64,000 nt of DNA from Paracoccus beibuensis. GTDB taxonomy: Bacteria > Pseudomonadota > Alphaproteobacteria > Rhodobacterales > Rhodobacteraceae. The DNA is taken from positions 62,001 to 126,000 of the forward strand of contig NZ_JAOTBD010000006.1 in NCBI RefSeq assembly GCF_026162625.1. Reading direction: 5' to 3'. The position numbers and the translations under genes were made by a program. Of this stretch, positions 7,482 to 16,495 are shown in pieces; positions within the stretch are counted from its first letter, which is position 1, and the number at the start of each line of letters is the position of its first letter. A model generated the notes under the pieces. It saw nothing but the letters and a program-made list of their open reading frames with translations, had not been told where the DNA came from and did no database searches.

Positions 7482-9337
7482 CAGTTCGCCTCCTGCCACC
7501 AGACTTCGGGAAGAAAACCCGGCCAGTCTCCGTAGATTGGTAATTCGTCAGGGTATTTCAGATCCGAGGCATGGGCCAGCCGCGATATGGGCGAGAAGCT
7601 GACCGGGATGACGTGCCGCCCGGCGGTCAGGACGCGGTCCAGCGCCTTGACGGCGGTGGTGAACTTTTCGGGCGTCGTTGCATCGACCATGGCGTCGATC
7701 ATCGCCTCGGCTGCGGGGCTGTCCATGCCCATCCAGTTGCGGCTGCCTGGCGTGGTCACGCCGTCCGAGCCCCAATACAGCCGCTGCTCGGTCCCAGGCG
7801 ACAGCGACAACCCCCGTTCGTACCAGGTCATGTCGAACTGATAGTTGTTGGTCCGCTGGACGTATTGCGCGCTATCCAGCGTCGTGACGCGCGGGGTGAT
7901 GCCCAAGGGGCGCAGCGCCTCGACGTAGATGTTGACGATCTGCTGGACCTCGGACCCGCTGCGCATGGCGCTGCCGTTCTGGTTCAGCAGGATCTCGAAC
8001 TGGAAGGGCTGGCCTTGGGCGTTCTTCAGGCGGCCGTCCTGGATCGTCCAGCCGGCCTCTTCCATCAGCGCAAGGGCACGGCGGATGGCGGCACGATCCA
8101 TGGCGCGGTCGCTGCCGTCGGGCAGGGAATAGCCGTCAATCGTGCCGGGCGGCAGGTCGTCCGCGAAGGGCGCCAGCAGTTCGGCGACCCGGCCAGTGGC
8201 GGGGCCGTGATCCATGCCCAGGACCGAGTTCGAGAAATAGGACGTGATCCGCGGATCGGCCCCGCCGTTCAAGGTCTGGTTGATGAAGCGGAAGTTGAAC
8301 ATCTCGATCAGCGCCTGCCGCACGCGCCAATCGTCGAAGATCGGGTTTCGGCTGTTCATCACCAGGCCAACAATCCCCGACGGGCGTTCGTTCGGGATCT
8401 CGGCCTTGACGACGTCGCCGCGCGCGGCCAGCGGAAAGCCGTATTCCGTGGCCCACCGCTGCGCCGACAGCTCGCGCCAGACATTGACCTCTCCGGCCTT
8501 GAACGCTTCGAACATGGCGTTGGCGTCGCCGAAATAGTCATAGCGGATCGTGTCGAAGTTGTTCACCCCCGCCATCAGTGGCAGGTCCTTCCCCCAATAG
8601 CCCGGATTGCGCCGAAAGCTGATCGAGCGGCCGGGGTCCACCTCGTCGATCACATAGGCGCCGCTGCCGATGGGCGCTTCCAGGCTCGACTCGGAAAAAT
8701 CCTTCCCCTTCCACTGCGCCTTCTTCAGGATCGGGCGCAGGCCCATCAGCAGCGGCAGTTCGCGATCGGATTCGGTAAAGGTGAAGCGGACGCTGCGGGG
8801 GCCGGTCTGTTCCATCGACGCGATCTTCGACCAGGCAGAGAGATAGCGCGGATGACCCTGCGTGCCGAGCGTCTCATAGGACCACATCACGTCTTCGACA
8901 GTGACGGGGCTTCCGTCCGAAAAGGCGGCTTGGGGGCGCAAGGTGAACTCGACCCAAGTGCGGTCGGGTGCGGTCTCGACCGACTCGGCCAGAAGGCCAT
9001 AGAGCGTGAACGGCTCGTCGATGGACCGCATCATAAGGGACTCGGCCACGTGGACGCCGACGCCCCATGCAGCATTTCCCTTCAGCACCCACGGCTTGAG
9101 CGAGTCGAATCCTCCCGGTTCCGCCAGCCGAATCGTCCCGCCTTTCGGGGCATCGGGATTGGCATAGGGGAGGTGATCGAAACCCTGTGGCAGCGCAGGT
9201 TCTCCATAGATTGCAATGCCATGTGCGGGCTCTGCATGGGTTGCCAGAGGCATTGCTGCAACACCACCGCCAAGCGCCACCACCCCGGCGACCAGCATCG
9301 CTGTTGACGATTTGTTAAGGTTTTCGAAGATTCGCAT
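7481..9337 (-). CDS. Peptide-type ABC transporter substrate-binding protein (family 5, YejA-like)
   Basis: A 618-residue periplasmic binding protein of solute-binding family 5. It has an N-terminal signal region (hydrophobic stretch about residues 13-30, cleavage near HAEPAHG), then HGIAIYGEPALP and YANPDAPKGG, a start typical of the YejA branch (microcin C/oligopeptide uptake). The body shows the family's DWRVRQAL and GSGAY patterns. No permease or ATPase gene is adjacent, so it must pair with a transporter elsewhere or act alone. It heads the chain with the entericidin and CsbD-like genes. Confidence 0.9.
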   Translation of the reverse strand: MRIFENLNKSSTAMLVAGVVALGGGVAAMPLATHAEPAHGIAIYGEPALPQGFDHLPYANPDAPKGGTIRLAEPGGFDSLKPWVLKGNAAWGVGVHVAESLMMRSIDEPFTLYGLLAESVETAPDRTWVEFTLRPQAAFSDGSPVTVEDVMWSYETLGTQGHPRYLSAWSKIASMEQTGPRSVRFTFTESDRELPLLMGLRPILKKAQWKGKDFSESSLEAPIGSGAYVIDEVDPGRSISFRRNPGYWGKDLPLMAGVNNFDTIRYDYFGDANAMFEAFKAGEVNVWRELSAQRWATEYGFPLAARGDVVKAEIPNERPSGIVGLVMNSRNPIFDDWRVRQALIEMFNFRFINQTLNGGADPRITSYFSNSVLGMDHGPATGRVAELLAPFADDLPPGTIDGYSLPDGSDRAMDRAAIRRALALMEEAGWTIQDGRLKNAQGQPFQFEILLNQNGSAMRSGSEVQQIVNIYVEALRPLGITPRVTTLDSAQYVQRTNNYQFDMTWYERGLSLSPGTEQRLYWGSDGVTTPGSRNWMGMDSPAAEAMIDAMVDATTPEKFTTAVKALDRVLTAGRHVIPVSFSPISRLAHASDLKYPDELPIYGDWPGFLPEVWWQEAN

Positions 9338-9421
9338 CGCCCGCCGCCTGATCGTTTCTTGTTTGGCCGAGATATCAACAGGCTCGGCAAGGCTGCGTCA
9401 ACCAAGCCCGGAAGATGGGTG

Positions 9422-9531
9422 TTGGACTCGGGCGGTTAGTCGCGTATAAATAACGCACTGCTCGATAGGTTTCTTGCCTGTATGAAACCTGCCTCATAAC
9501 TTGCGCCCGCCTTGTGCGGGCGTTTTTTTTT
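9422..9531 (+). ncRNA. Candidate small RNA with its own promoter and intrinsic terminator
   Basis: The plus strand has a near-consensus sigma-70 promoter: TTGGAC at 9422-9427, a 17-base spacer and TATAAA at 9445-9450. The transcript should begin near 9457. It contains a hairpin (AGGTTTC 9467-9473 with GAAACCT 9484-9490) and ends in a textbook terminator (CGCCCGC 9504-9510 with GCGGGCG 9516-9522, then nine Ts to 9531). The RNA would be about 75 nt with no convincing reading frame. No plus-strand gene upstream needs this terminator. I cannot assign it to a known family. Confidence 0.6.
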
Positions 9532-9604
9532 GCCCATGCTGCGCCTGCACAATCGTCCCCCGCGCGATACGCGCCCGGGCCGCCGGCAACCGTAGGAGCA
9601 GCCG

Positions 9605-10387
9605 ATGTTCGAGAAATTCCTGAAGGGCAAGACCGCGATCGTGACGGGGTCCAACTCCGGCATCGGTCTTGGCGTGGCCGAGCGTCTGGCCCGCGCAGGC
9701 GCCGACGTGGTGCTGAACAGCTTCACCGACCGCGACGAGGATCACGCCCTGGCCGAGAAGCTGGCGGCCGAGCACGGTGTCGCCGTCCGCTATATCAAGG
9801 CGGACATGTCCAAGGGCGCCGAATGCCGGGCGCTGGTGGAACAGGCCGGTACCTGCGACATCCTGGTCAACAACGCGGGAATCCAGCACGTCGCCGCCAT
9901 CCCGGATTTCCCGACCGACAAGTGGGACGCGATCATCGCGATCAACCTGTCCTCGGCGTTCCACACCACGGCTGCCGCGCTGCCAATGATGCGGAATGCG
10001 GGCTGGGGCCGGGTCATCAACATAGCCTCGGCGCACGGGCTGACTGCCAGCCCCTACAAGTCGGCCTATGTCGCCGCAAAACACGGCATCGTCGGGCTGA
10101 CGAAGGTGACGGGCCTGGAAACGGCGCGGGACCCGATCACCTGCAACGCCATCTGCCCCGGCTACGTGCTGACCCCGCTGGTCGAGGCGCAGATCCCCGA
10201 CACGATGGCAAAATACGGCATGGGTCGCGATGAGGTGATCGAGAAGGTCCTGTTGGAGCGTCAGCCGTCCAAGGCGTTCGCGACGACAGATCAGTTGGGC
10301 GACACGTCGGTTTTCTTCTGCAGCGACGCCGCCGCGCAGATCACCGGCACGACGATCAGCGTCGACGGCGGCTGGACGGCGCTTTGA
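9605..10387 (+). CDS. bdhA: D-3-hydroxybutyrate dehydrogenase
   Basis: This enzyme oxidises D-3-hydroxybutyrate to acetoacetate with NAD, a step in polyhydroxybutyrate breakdown. The 260-residue short-chain dehydrogenase has the TGSNSGIG nucleotide motif at residues 14-21, NNAG, the catalytic Ser in INIASAHG and the YVAAK Tyr-Lys pair. The C-terminal GTTISVDGGWTAL and the CNAICPGYVLTPLV segment are typical of BdhA. It starts at 9605 just after a GGAGCAG sequence. A 25-codon membrane peptide gene follows by 19 bases. Confidence 0.93.
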   Translation: MFEKFLKGKTAIVTGSNSGIGLGVAERLARAGADVVLNSFTDRDEDHALAEKLAAEHGVAVRYIKADMSKGAECRALVEQAGTCDILVNNAGIQHVAAIPDFPTDKWDAIIAINLSSAFHTTAAALPMMRNAGWGRVINIASAHGLTASPYKSAYVAAKHGIVGLTKVTGLETARDPITCNAICPGYVLTPLVEAQIPDTMAKYGMGRDEVIEKVLLERQPSKAFATTDQLGDTSVFFCSDAAAQITGTTISVDGGWTAL

Positions 10388-10406
10388 TCCTGGCAAGGGG
10401 CAGGGG

Positions 10407-10484
10407 ATGAAGGGTATCCTGCTGTGGTTCCTGGGCGTGCCCGCCGCTGTGGTGGCGGTGCTCTTCATCTTCAGCCTGGTCTGA
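10407..10484 (+). CDS. 25-residue single-span membrane peptide
   Basis: ATG at 10407 opens a 25-codon frame (MKGILLWFLGVPAAVVAVLF, then IFSLV) that is almost entirely one hydrophobic helix. AGGGGCAGGGG just upstream provides a strong ribosome site. It sits 19 bases after bdhA on the same strand and before a palindromic hairpin, so it is probably co-transcribed. Such tiny proteins are common and poorly described; function is unknown. Confidence 0.6.
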   Translation: MKGILLWFLGVPAAVVAVLFIFSLV

Positions 10485-10488
10485 GGCG

Positions 10489-10508
10489 CGGGCGCCGGCC
10501 GGCGCCCG
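10489..10508. terminator. 20-base perfect palindrome between convergent genes
   Basis: CGGGCGCCGG at 10489-10498 is the exact reverse complement of 10499-10508. It lies four bases after the small membrane peptide stop and six bases before the stop of the convergent host-attachment gene. There is no T tract, so it may act by pausing or as a Rho-assisted site; the terminator role is inferred from position. Confidence 0.45.
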
Positions 10509-10514
10509 CCCGGG

Positions 10515-10901
10515 TCACGCCAGGGCTTCCTGGATGGCCGGAATGTCGGAATTGGTCATCGACTTGGCCAGTTCCTTGCGCAGACGCAGCTGCAACTCCT
10601 TGTGGTAGTGCTTGCGCATGACACCCAGGGTCGAGGGATCGGCGATGATGACGACGTCCTCCATCTTGTGCTTGAGCACCATGGCGTTCAGGTGGCGCGT
10701 CAGGCGGACGGCGAAACCCGCCTCCTCCTCGTCGCGCGTGGGCGAGACCTCGTCCAGCTGCGGGATGGTCGCCGGGTCAGACAGGCTTTCCGGCGTCACG
10801 GTCTCGCTGGCAGCAAGGTCGATCCCGTGCCTGGCCCGATTGCGGAAGATGGTGGCGGCGTGGCCGTCCGCGACGACCACCACGGTGTTCTGTGGCAGCA
10901 T
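10515..10901 (-). CDS. Host attachment family protein
   Basis: The 128-residue product begins MLPQNTVVVVADGHAATIFR and contains a RDEEEAGFAVRLTRHLN helix and the DVVIIADPSTLGVMRKHY segment. This is the pattern of the Host_attach family (PF10116), related to the AtsE protein first linked to plant attachment in Agrobacterium and structurally like an eRF1/Pelota-type fold. Biochemical function is unknown. The start at 10901 follows AAGGATAT. It lies 50 bases downstream of the aminotransferase stop on the same strand. Confidence 0.82.
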   Translation of the reverse strand: MLPQNTVVVVADGHAATIFRNRARHGIDLAASETVTPESLSDPATIPQLDEVSPTRDEEEAGFAVRLTRHLNAMVLKHKMEDVVIIADPSTLGVMRKHYHKELQLRLRKELAKSMTNSDIPAIQEALA

Positions 10902-10951
10902 GGGGATATCCTTTTTTTCTGCTCGTGTCCCCCAACGCTGCCCGGTGGGCG

Positions 10952-12567
<1,616 letters not shown>

Positions 12568-12575
<8 letters not shown>

Positions 12576-12876
12576 AACGATGGAAACGCCCGAGAACCGC
12601 CTGAAGCGGCTGCACATGCGAAGCTGGCGGCGCGGGATGAAGGAAATGGACCTGATCCTGGGAAGGTTCGCCGACGACTGCCTGAGCGAGCTGGGCGACG
12701 CCGAACTGGATCTCTACGAGCGGATGCTGGGTGAAAATGACCAGGACCTCTACCTGTGGGTGACCGCGCGAATCGGCACGGACCAACCGGCCGACCGCGG
12801 CGCGCCCACGCTGCTCGTGCCGATCCTAGAGCGTGTCGCCAGGCATGCCGAAAGCGGTCCGTCGACCGATCGCTAA
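12568..12876 (+). CDS. sdhE: FAD assembly factor SdhE
   Basis: SdhE (Sdh5/YgfY) promotes covalent FAD attachment to the succinate dehydrogenase flavoprotein. The 102-residue product has the hallmark RRGMKEMDLILGRFADD (RGxxE motif) and the FERMLG-like YERMLGENDQDLYLWV helix. The start at 12568 (MAETMETPENRLKRL) overlaps the XRE gene by eight bases; an ATG two codons earlier is possible. The roughly 20-residue C-terminal extension after ARIGTDQ is longer than in enterobacterial SdhE but normal for alphaproteobacteria. Confidence 0.93.
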
Positions 12877-12940
12877 AGTTTTCGGCAAAGCCGGGGCAAA
12901 TCGTGGTGGCGATTAACTGAAGATTGTCTTTTGTCAGCCA

Positions 12941-12960
12941 TGTTCGCGTCATGACGAACA
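12941..12960. promoter_or_regulatory. Imperfect palindrome upstream of the MarR gene, possible operator
   Basis: CGTCATGACG sits at the centre, with TGTT at 12941-12944 and AACA at 12957-12960 as flanking arms. A symmetric site 20-40 bases before a MarR-type gene is the usual place for autoregulation. The site covers an alternative ATG at 12951, which favours a later start for the protein. No binding data can be inferred. Confidence 0.3.
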
Positions 12961-12980
12961 GGACAGGACATCACGAAGCC

Positions 12981-13508
12981 ATGTTTGCCCCTGCACCGCG
13001 CGAAACGCGTCCGATGATGGAACCGCAGCCCACGGACCTGGCCGTTGCGGACATGACCGAGGCCTATCTGGAATCCCTGCAACTGCTGGAGCGGATGCAC
13101 CGGCTGATGCTGGACCTGGTCAAGGACGAGTTCGAGCGTCTGAACCGGGCCGAGCTGACGCCCGTCCAGGCCATGATCCTTTATAACCTGGGCGAGGCCG
13201 AGGTGTCCGCCGGAGAGTTGCGGTCCCGTGGCATGTACCAAGGGTCGAATGTCAGCTATAACCTGAAGAAGCTCGTTTCGATGGGCTATGTCCATCACGA
13301 GCGGTGCGACATGGACCGGCGGTCCGTGCGCGTGCGGCTGACGCCCGAAGGGCAGACGGTCCGAGAGATGGTGCGGCGGCTGTTCATGCGCCACGCCGAG
13401 GGCTTGGCCATGTCCGGCGTGCTGGAAGACCCGCCCCTGGACCAGGTGAACCTGCAGAGCCGGCGGATCGAGCGGTTCTGGAGCGAGCAGATCCGGTACA
13501 TATACTGA
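12981..13508 (+). CDS. MarR-family regulator, LdtR-like
   Basis: A winged-helix regulator of about 175 residues. It has a dimerisation helix (AYLESLQLLERMHRLMLDLV), the HTH with LTPVQAMILYNLGEAEVSAG and YQGSNVSYNLKKLVSMGYV, then the wing (MDRRSVRVRLTPEGQ). The sequence resembles LdtR, a MarR regulator of L,D-transpeptidase and stress genes in alphaproteobacteria; no ldt gene is adjacent. The start is uncertain: ATGs at 12951, 12981 and 13014 are all in frame, and AGGACAGG lies about a dozen bases before 12981. Confidence 0.85.
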   Translation: MFAPAPRETRPMMEPQPTDLAVADMTEAYLESLQLLERMHRLMLDLVKDEFERLNRAELTPVQAMILYNLGEAEVSAGELRSRGMYQGSNVSYNLKKLVSMGYVHHERCDMDRRSVRVRLTPEGQTVREMVRRLFMRHAEGLAMSGVLEDPPLDQVNLQSRRIERFWSEQIRYIY

Positions 13509-13509
13509 C

Positions 13510-13541
13510 AAAAGGCGCGGGCGACGGGGCCCGCGCCTTTT
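13510..13541. terminator. Bidirectional intrinsic terminator, MarR gene and glyoxalase gene
   Basis: A 12-bp stem (AAAAGGCGCGGG at 13510-13521 with CCCGCGCCTTTT at 13530-13541) with an 8-base loop lies between two convergent stop codons. The A and T ends supply a U tract in both directions, making it a good two-way terminator. Confidence 0.8.
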
Positions 13542-13544
13542 CCT

Positions 13545-13979
13545 TCACCAGTGGCCGGTGTTGTCCATGCTGGCCCAAGGCTCTTGCGGGGGCAGGGCTT
13601 TCCCCTCCTGCAGCAGCTCGATCGAGATATTGTCGGGGCTGCGGACGAATGCCATGTGGCCGTCGCGCGGCGGCCGGTTGATGGTCACGCCGGCGTCCTG
13701 AAGCTGCTGGCACATCTCGTAGATGTTGCCGACGCGATAGGCCAGGTGTCCGAAATGGCGGCTGTCCGACGGCAGCCCGTCATCGCCGTCCCAGTTCCAG
13801 GTCAACTCGACCGGGCATTCCGGCTGGCCGGGGGGCGCCATGAAGACCAGGCTGAAGCGGCCCTTGTCGTTGTCGATCCGGCGCGTCTCCTCAAGGCCCA
13901 GAAGGCGGAAGAACGCCATCGTCTTGTCCAGATCCTTTACGCGGACCATCGTGTGCAGATAGCGGATGTTCATTGTCAT
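13545..13979 (-). CDS. gloA: Lactoylglutathione lyase (glyoxalase I)
   Basis: Converts the methylglyoxal-glutathione hemithioacetal to S-lactoylglutathione. This 144-residue VOC-fold protein has two beta-alpha-beta-beta-beta modules with the four metal ligands: H in RYLHTMVRVKD, E in CPVELTWN, H in FGHLAYRV and E in SIELLQEG. MRVKDLDKTMAFF-like spacing and the Phe-Phe-Leu-Gly (here FFRLLGLEE) segment fit GloA. MTMNIRYLH at 13979 or MNIRYLH at 13973 may be the start. It is divergent from pstS, 200 bases away, and convergent with the MarR gene. Confidence 0.92.
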   Translation of the reverse strand: MTMNIRYLHTMVRVKDLDKTMAFFRLLGLEETRRIDNDKGRFSLVFMAPPGQPECPVELTWNWDGDDGLPSDSRHFGHLAYRVGNIYEMCQQLQDAGVTINRPPRDGHMAFVRSPDNISIELLQEGKALPPQEPWASMDNTGHW

Positions 13980-14087
13980 CTCCGTTTCGTGTCGGACGGA
14001 AACCTGTCATGCACCTGCCAGCCACGCAAGTGCGCTGCGCCCGGCCGCCCGCGCACGTTTCCCGCGCCGGTGCGACCGCGTCATCCG

Positions 14088-14127
14088 CCGTCACGGAAGC
14101 GTCATATAAATCATACATAGCCGTCAC
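14088..14127 (+). promoter_or_regulatory. Tandem Pho box upstream of pstS
   Basis: Four 7-base units recur at exactly 11-base intervals: CCGTCAC (14088), GCGTCAT (14099), ATCATAC (14110, degenerate) and CCGTCAC (14121), each separated by 4 bases. Three carry the GTCA core. This 7+4 periodicity is the classic PhoB box (consensus CTGTCAC repeats). The last unit ends 55 bases before the pstS ATG. phoB itself is the last gene of the operon, so autoregulation through this site is expected. Confidence 0.8.
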
Positions 14128-14182
14128 ACGTCGCCGTTAGGGGTGCGGTCACGCAATCCGTTAATCCTTCCGGAGAAGACAC

Positions 14183-15211
14183 ATGAAGACCATCGGCCTT
14201 ACCGCCACGGCGCTGTCCGTCATCGCCCTTTCGGCCAGCGCGGCTGCTGCCCGCGAGCAGGTCCAGATCGCCGGTTCCTCGACCGTTCTGCCCTATTCGA
14301 CGATCGTCGCCGAAGCCTTCGGCGAGAACATGGACTTCCCGACCCCGGTGGTCGAATCGGGCGGTTCCTCGTCGGGTCTGCAGCGATTCTGTGAAGGCGT
14401 GGGTGAAAACACCATCGACATCGCCAATGCCAGCCGCAAGATCCGCGACAGCGAGATCGAGGCCTGCGCCGCCAATGGCGTGACGGACATCATGGAAGTC
14501 CAGTTCGGCTATGACGGCATCGTCTTCGCCAACGCCGCCTCGGGCCCCGACTTCGCCTACACCCCCGCCGACTGGTTCAACGCGTTGGCCGCGCAGGTCG
14601 TCGTCGACGGTGAAGTCGTCGCGAACCCGAACAAGAACTGGAACGAAGTGAACGCCGAGCTGCCCGAGCAGGAGATCCTGGCCTTCATCCCCGGCACCAA
14701 GCACGGCACTCGTGAAGTCTTCGAAGAGAAGGTCCTGCTGGCTGGCTGCGAGGAATCGGGCGCCATGGAAGCCTTCGTCGCTTCGGGCATGTCGGAAGAC
14801 GACGCCGAAGCCGCCTGCATGGCGGTCCGCACCGACGGCGTGTCGGTCGACATCGACGGCGACTATACCGAGACGCTGGCCCGCATCGAAAGCTCGCCCA
14901 ACGGAATCGGCGTGTTCGGCCTGTCCTTCTATGAAAACAACCAGGACAAGCTGAAGGTCGGCACCATGTCGGGCGTCACCCCCTCGACCGAGACAATTGC
15001 GTCGGGCGAATACCCCGTGTCGCGTCCGCTGCAGTTCTACGTCAAGAAGGCGCATATCGGCGTCATCCCCGGCCTGCAGGAATTCGTGACCTTCTTCGTG
15101 TCCGACCAGATCGCCGGCCCGAACGGCCCGCTGTCCGAATATGGCCTTGTTGCCGACCCGGAACTGGCCGCGACGCAGGAAGCCGTCGCCAGCGGCACCA
15201 CGATGCAGTGA
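14183..15211 (+). CDS. pstS: Phosphate ABC transporter, substrate-binding protein
   Basis: The periplasmic phosphate receptor of the Pst system. The 342-residue product has a signal peptide (MKTIGLTATALSVIALSASA, cleavage near AAA-REQ) and the phosphate-loop sequences IAGSSTVLPYS and ESGGSSSGLQRFC, then a central GTKHGTREVF. It is the PstS type with a two-cysteine loop (GCEESGAM and AACMAVR) found in alphaproteobacteria. GGAGAAG precedes the ATG. It heads the pst operon behind the tandem Pho box. Confidence 0.96.
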   Translation: MKTIGLTATALSVIALSASAAAAREQVQIAGSSTVLPYSTIVAEAFGENMDFPTPVVESGGSSSGLQRFCEGVGENTIDIANASRKIRDSEIEACAANGVTDIMEVQFGYDGIVFANAASGPDFAYTPADWFNALAAQVVVDGEVVANPNKNWNEVNAELPEQEILAFIPGTKHGTREVFEEKVLLAGCEESGAMEAFVASGMSEDDAEAACMAVRTDGVSVDIDGDYTETLARIESSPNGIGVFGLSFYENNQDKLKVGTMSGVTPSTETIASGEYPVSRPLQFYVKKAHIGVIPGLQEFVTFFVSDQIAGPNGPLSEYGLVADPELAATQEAVASGTTMQ

Positions 15212-15218
15212 TGCTGGC

Positions 15219-15247
15219 GGCCGGGGACGCCTTCGTGCGTCCCCGGC
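15219..15247 (+). promoter_or_regulatory. Strong hairpin between pstS and pstC
   Basis: An 11-bp perfect stem (GGCCGGGGACG 15219-15229 with CGTCCCCGGCC 15238-15247) lies just after the pstS stop. With no T tract it is unlikely to end all transcription. Hairpins in this place usually shield or partly terminate the binding-protein mRNA so that PstS is made in excess over the membrane parts; that role is inferred. Confidence 0.6.
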
Positions 15248-15289
15248 CACGCCTTTCACCTTTGCCTTCACGCAGGAAGGAACTCCCCC

Positions 15290-16495
15290 ATGTCGTTGTC
15301 CTGGGCATTGCTTGTCAGCCTTGGGCTGGCCTGCGCCGGATACCTGATTGGCCGCCGCCGCGCCTTCGCGGTCGCAGGTCCGGATGTCCGCCGCCTTCAC
15401 AGCCGTCCGACATATCACGGCTTCAGCGTCGCACTGACGTCATTCATCGCGGGCCTTGCCGTCATGTTCATCGCGACAATACTGCGCATGACAGGCACCC
15501 TGGATGTTTATGCCGGGCCGATCTGGGGCTGGATCGTCCTTGCAGCAGCCATCCTCGGACTCGTCTGGGGCGCGACCCGCATCGATTCAGGGTACAAGGC
15601 CAGGAACGCGGTGGAGCGCATGGTCATGGGCGTCCTGATGCTCTGCTCGATGATCGCCATCCTGACGACCGCGGCCATCGTGCTGTCGCTGATCTTCGAG
15701 ACGGGGCACTTCTTCCAGCTTTATGATTGGAAGGACTTCTTCTTCGGGACGGAATGGACACCGCGCTTCCAGGGTGAATCGGAACTGGGGATCCTGCCGC
15801 TGCTGTGGGGCACGCTCTACATCTCGTTCATCGCGCTTCTGGTGTCGGTCCCGATCGGGCTGTTCGCTGCGATCTACATGTCCGAATATGCAAGCCCCAA
15901 GGTGCGCAGCTTCGCCAAGCCGTTGATCGAGCTTCTCGCCGGCATCCCGACCATCGTCTATGGCCTTTTCGCGCTGATGACGGTCGGGCCGCTGCTGCGG
16001 GATTACTTCGCGCAACCGATGGGGCTTGGGAATTCGGGCTCGTCCGTGCTGACCGCTGGCCTGGTGATGGGCATCATGTTGATCCCCTTCGTCAGCTCCC
16101 TGTCGGACGACATCATCAACGCCGTGCCACAAAGCCTTCGTGACGGCGCCCTGGGCCTTGGCTCGACTCCGTCGGAAACGGTTCGCCAGGTCGTTCTGCC
16201 CGCAGCCCTTCCGGGCGTCGTCGGCGCCGTCCTTCTGGCCGCCAGCCGCGCAATCGGCGAGACGATGATCGTCGTCCTCGGCGCCGGTGCCGCCGCCCAG
16301 ATGAGCGTCAACCCTTTCGAGGCGATGACGACGATCACCGTCAAGATCGTCAGCCAGCTGACGGGCGACAGCGACTTCAACTCCCCCGAGGCGCTGGTCG
16401 CCTTTGCCCTTGGACTGACCCTGTTCGTGATCACGCTGGCCCTGAACATCGTCGCCCTCTACATCGTGCGCAAATACCGGGAGCAGTACGAATGA
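15290..16495 (+). CDS. pstC: Phosphate ABC transporter permease PstC
   Basis: One of two membrane subunits of the Pst phosphate importer. The 401-residue product is longer than E. coli PstC (about 320) because of an N-terminal extension with two or three extra helices (residues 1-95), usual in alphaproteobacteria. The permease core has the EAA-type loop DGALGLGSTPSETVRQVVLP near residue 290, followed by ASRAIGETM. The stop at 16493-16495 overlaps the pstA ATG at 16492 by four bases, so the two are coupled. Confidence 0.95.
   Translation: MSLSWALLVSLGLACAGYLIGRRRAFAVAGPDVRRLHSRPTYHGFSVALTSFIAGLAVMFIATILRMTGTLDVYAGPIWGWIVLAAAILGLVWGATRIDSGYKARNAVERMVMGVLMLCSMIAILTTAAIVLSLIFETGHFFQLYDWKDFFFGTEWTPRFQGESELGILPLLWGTLYISFIALLVSVPIGLFAAIYMSEYASPKVRSFAKPLIELLAGIPTIVYGLFALMTVGPLLRDYFAQPMGLGNSGSSVLTAGLVMGIMLIPFVSSLSDDIINAVPQSLRDGALGLGSTPSETVRQVVLPAALPGVVGAVLLAASRAIGETMIVVLGAGAAAQMSVNPFEAMTTITVKIVSQLTGDSDFNSPEALVAFALGLTLFVITLALNIVALYIVRKYREQYE

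Noticed and set aside
7571..9307. 578-codon frame antisense to the binding protein
   Set aside because: Shadow of the minus-strand gene; no domain.
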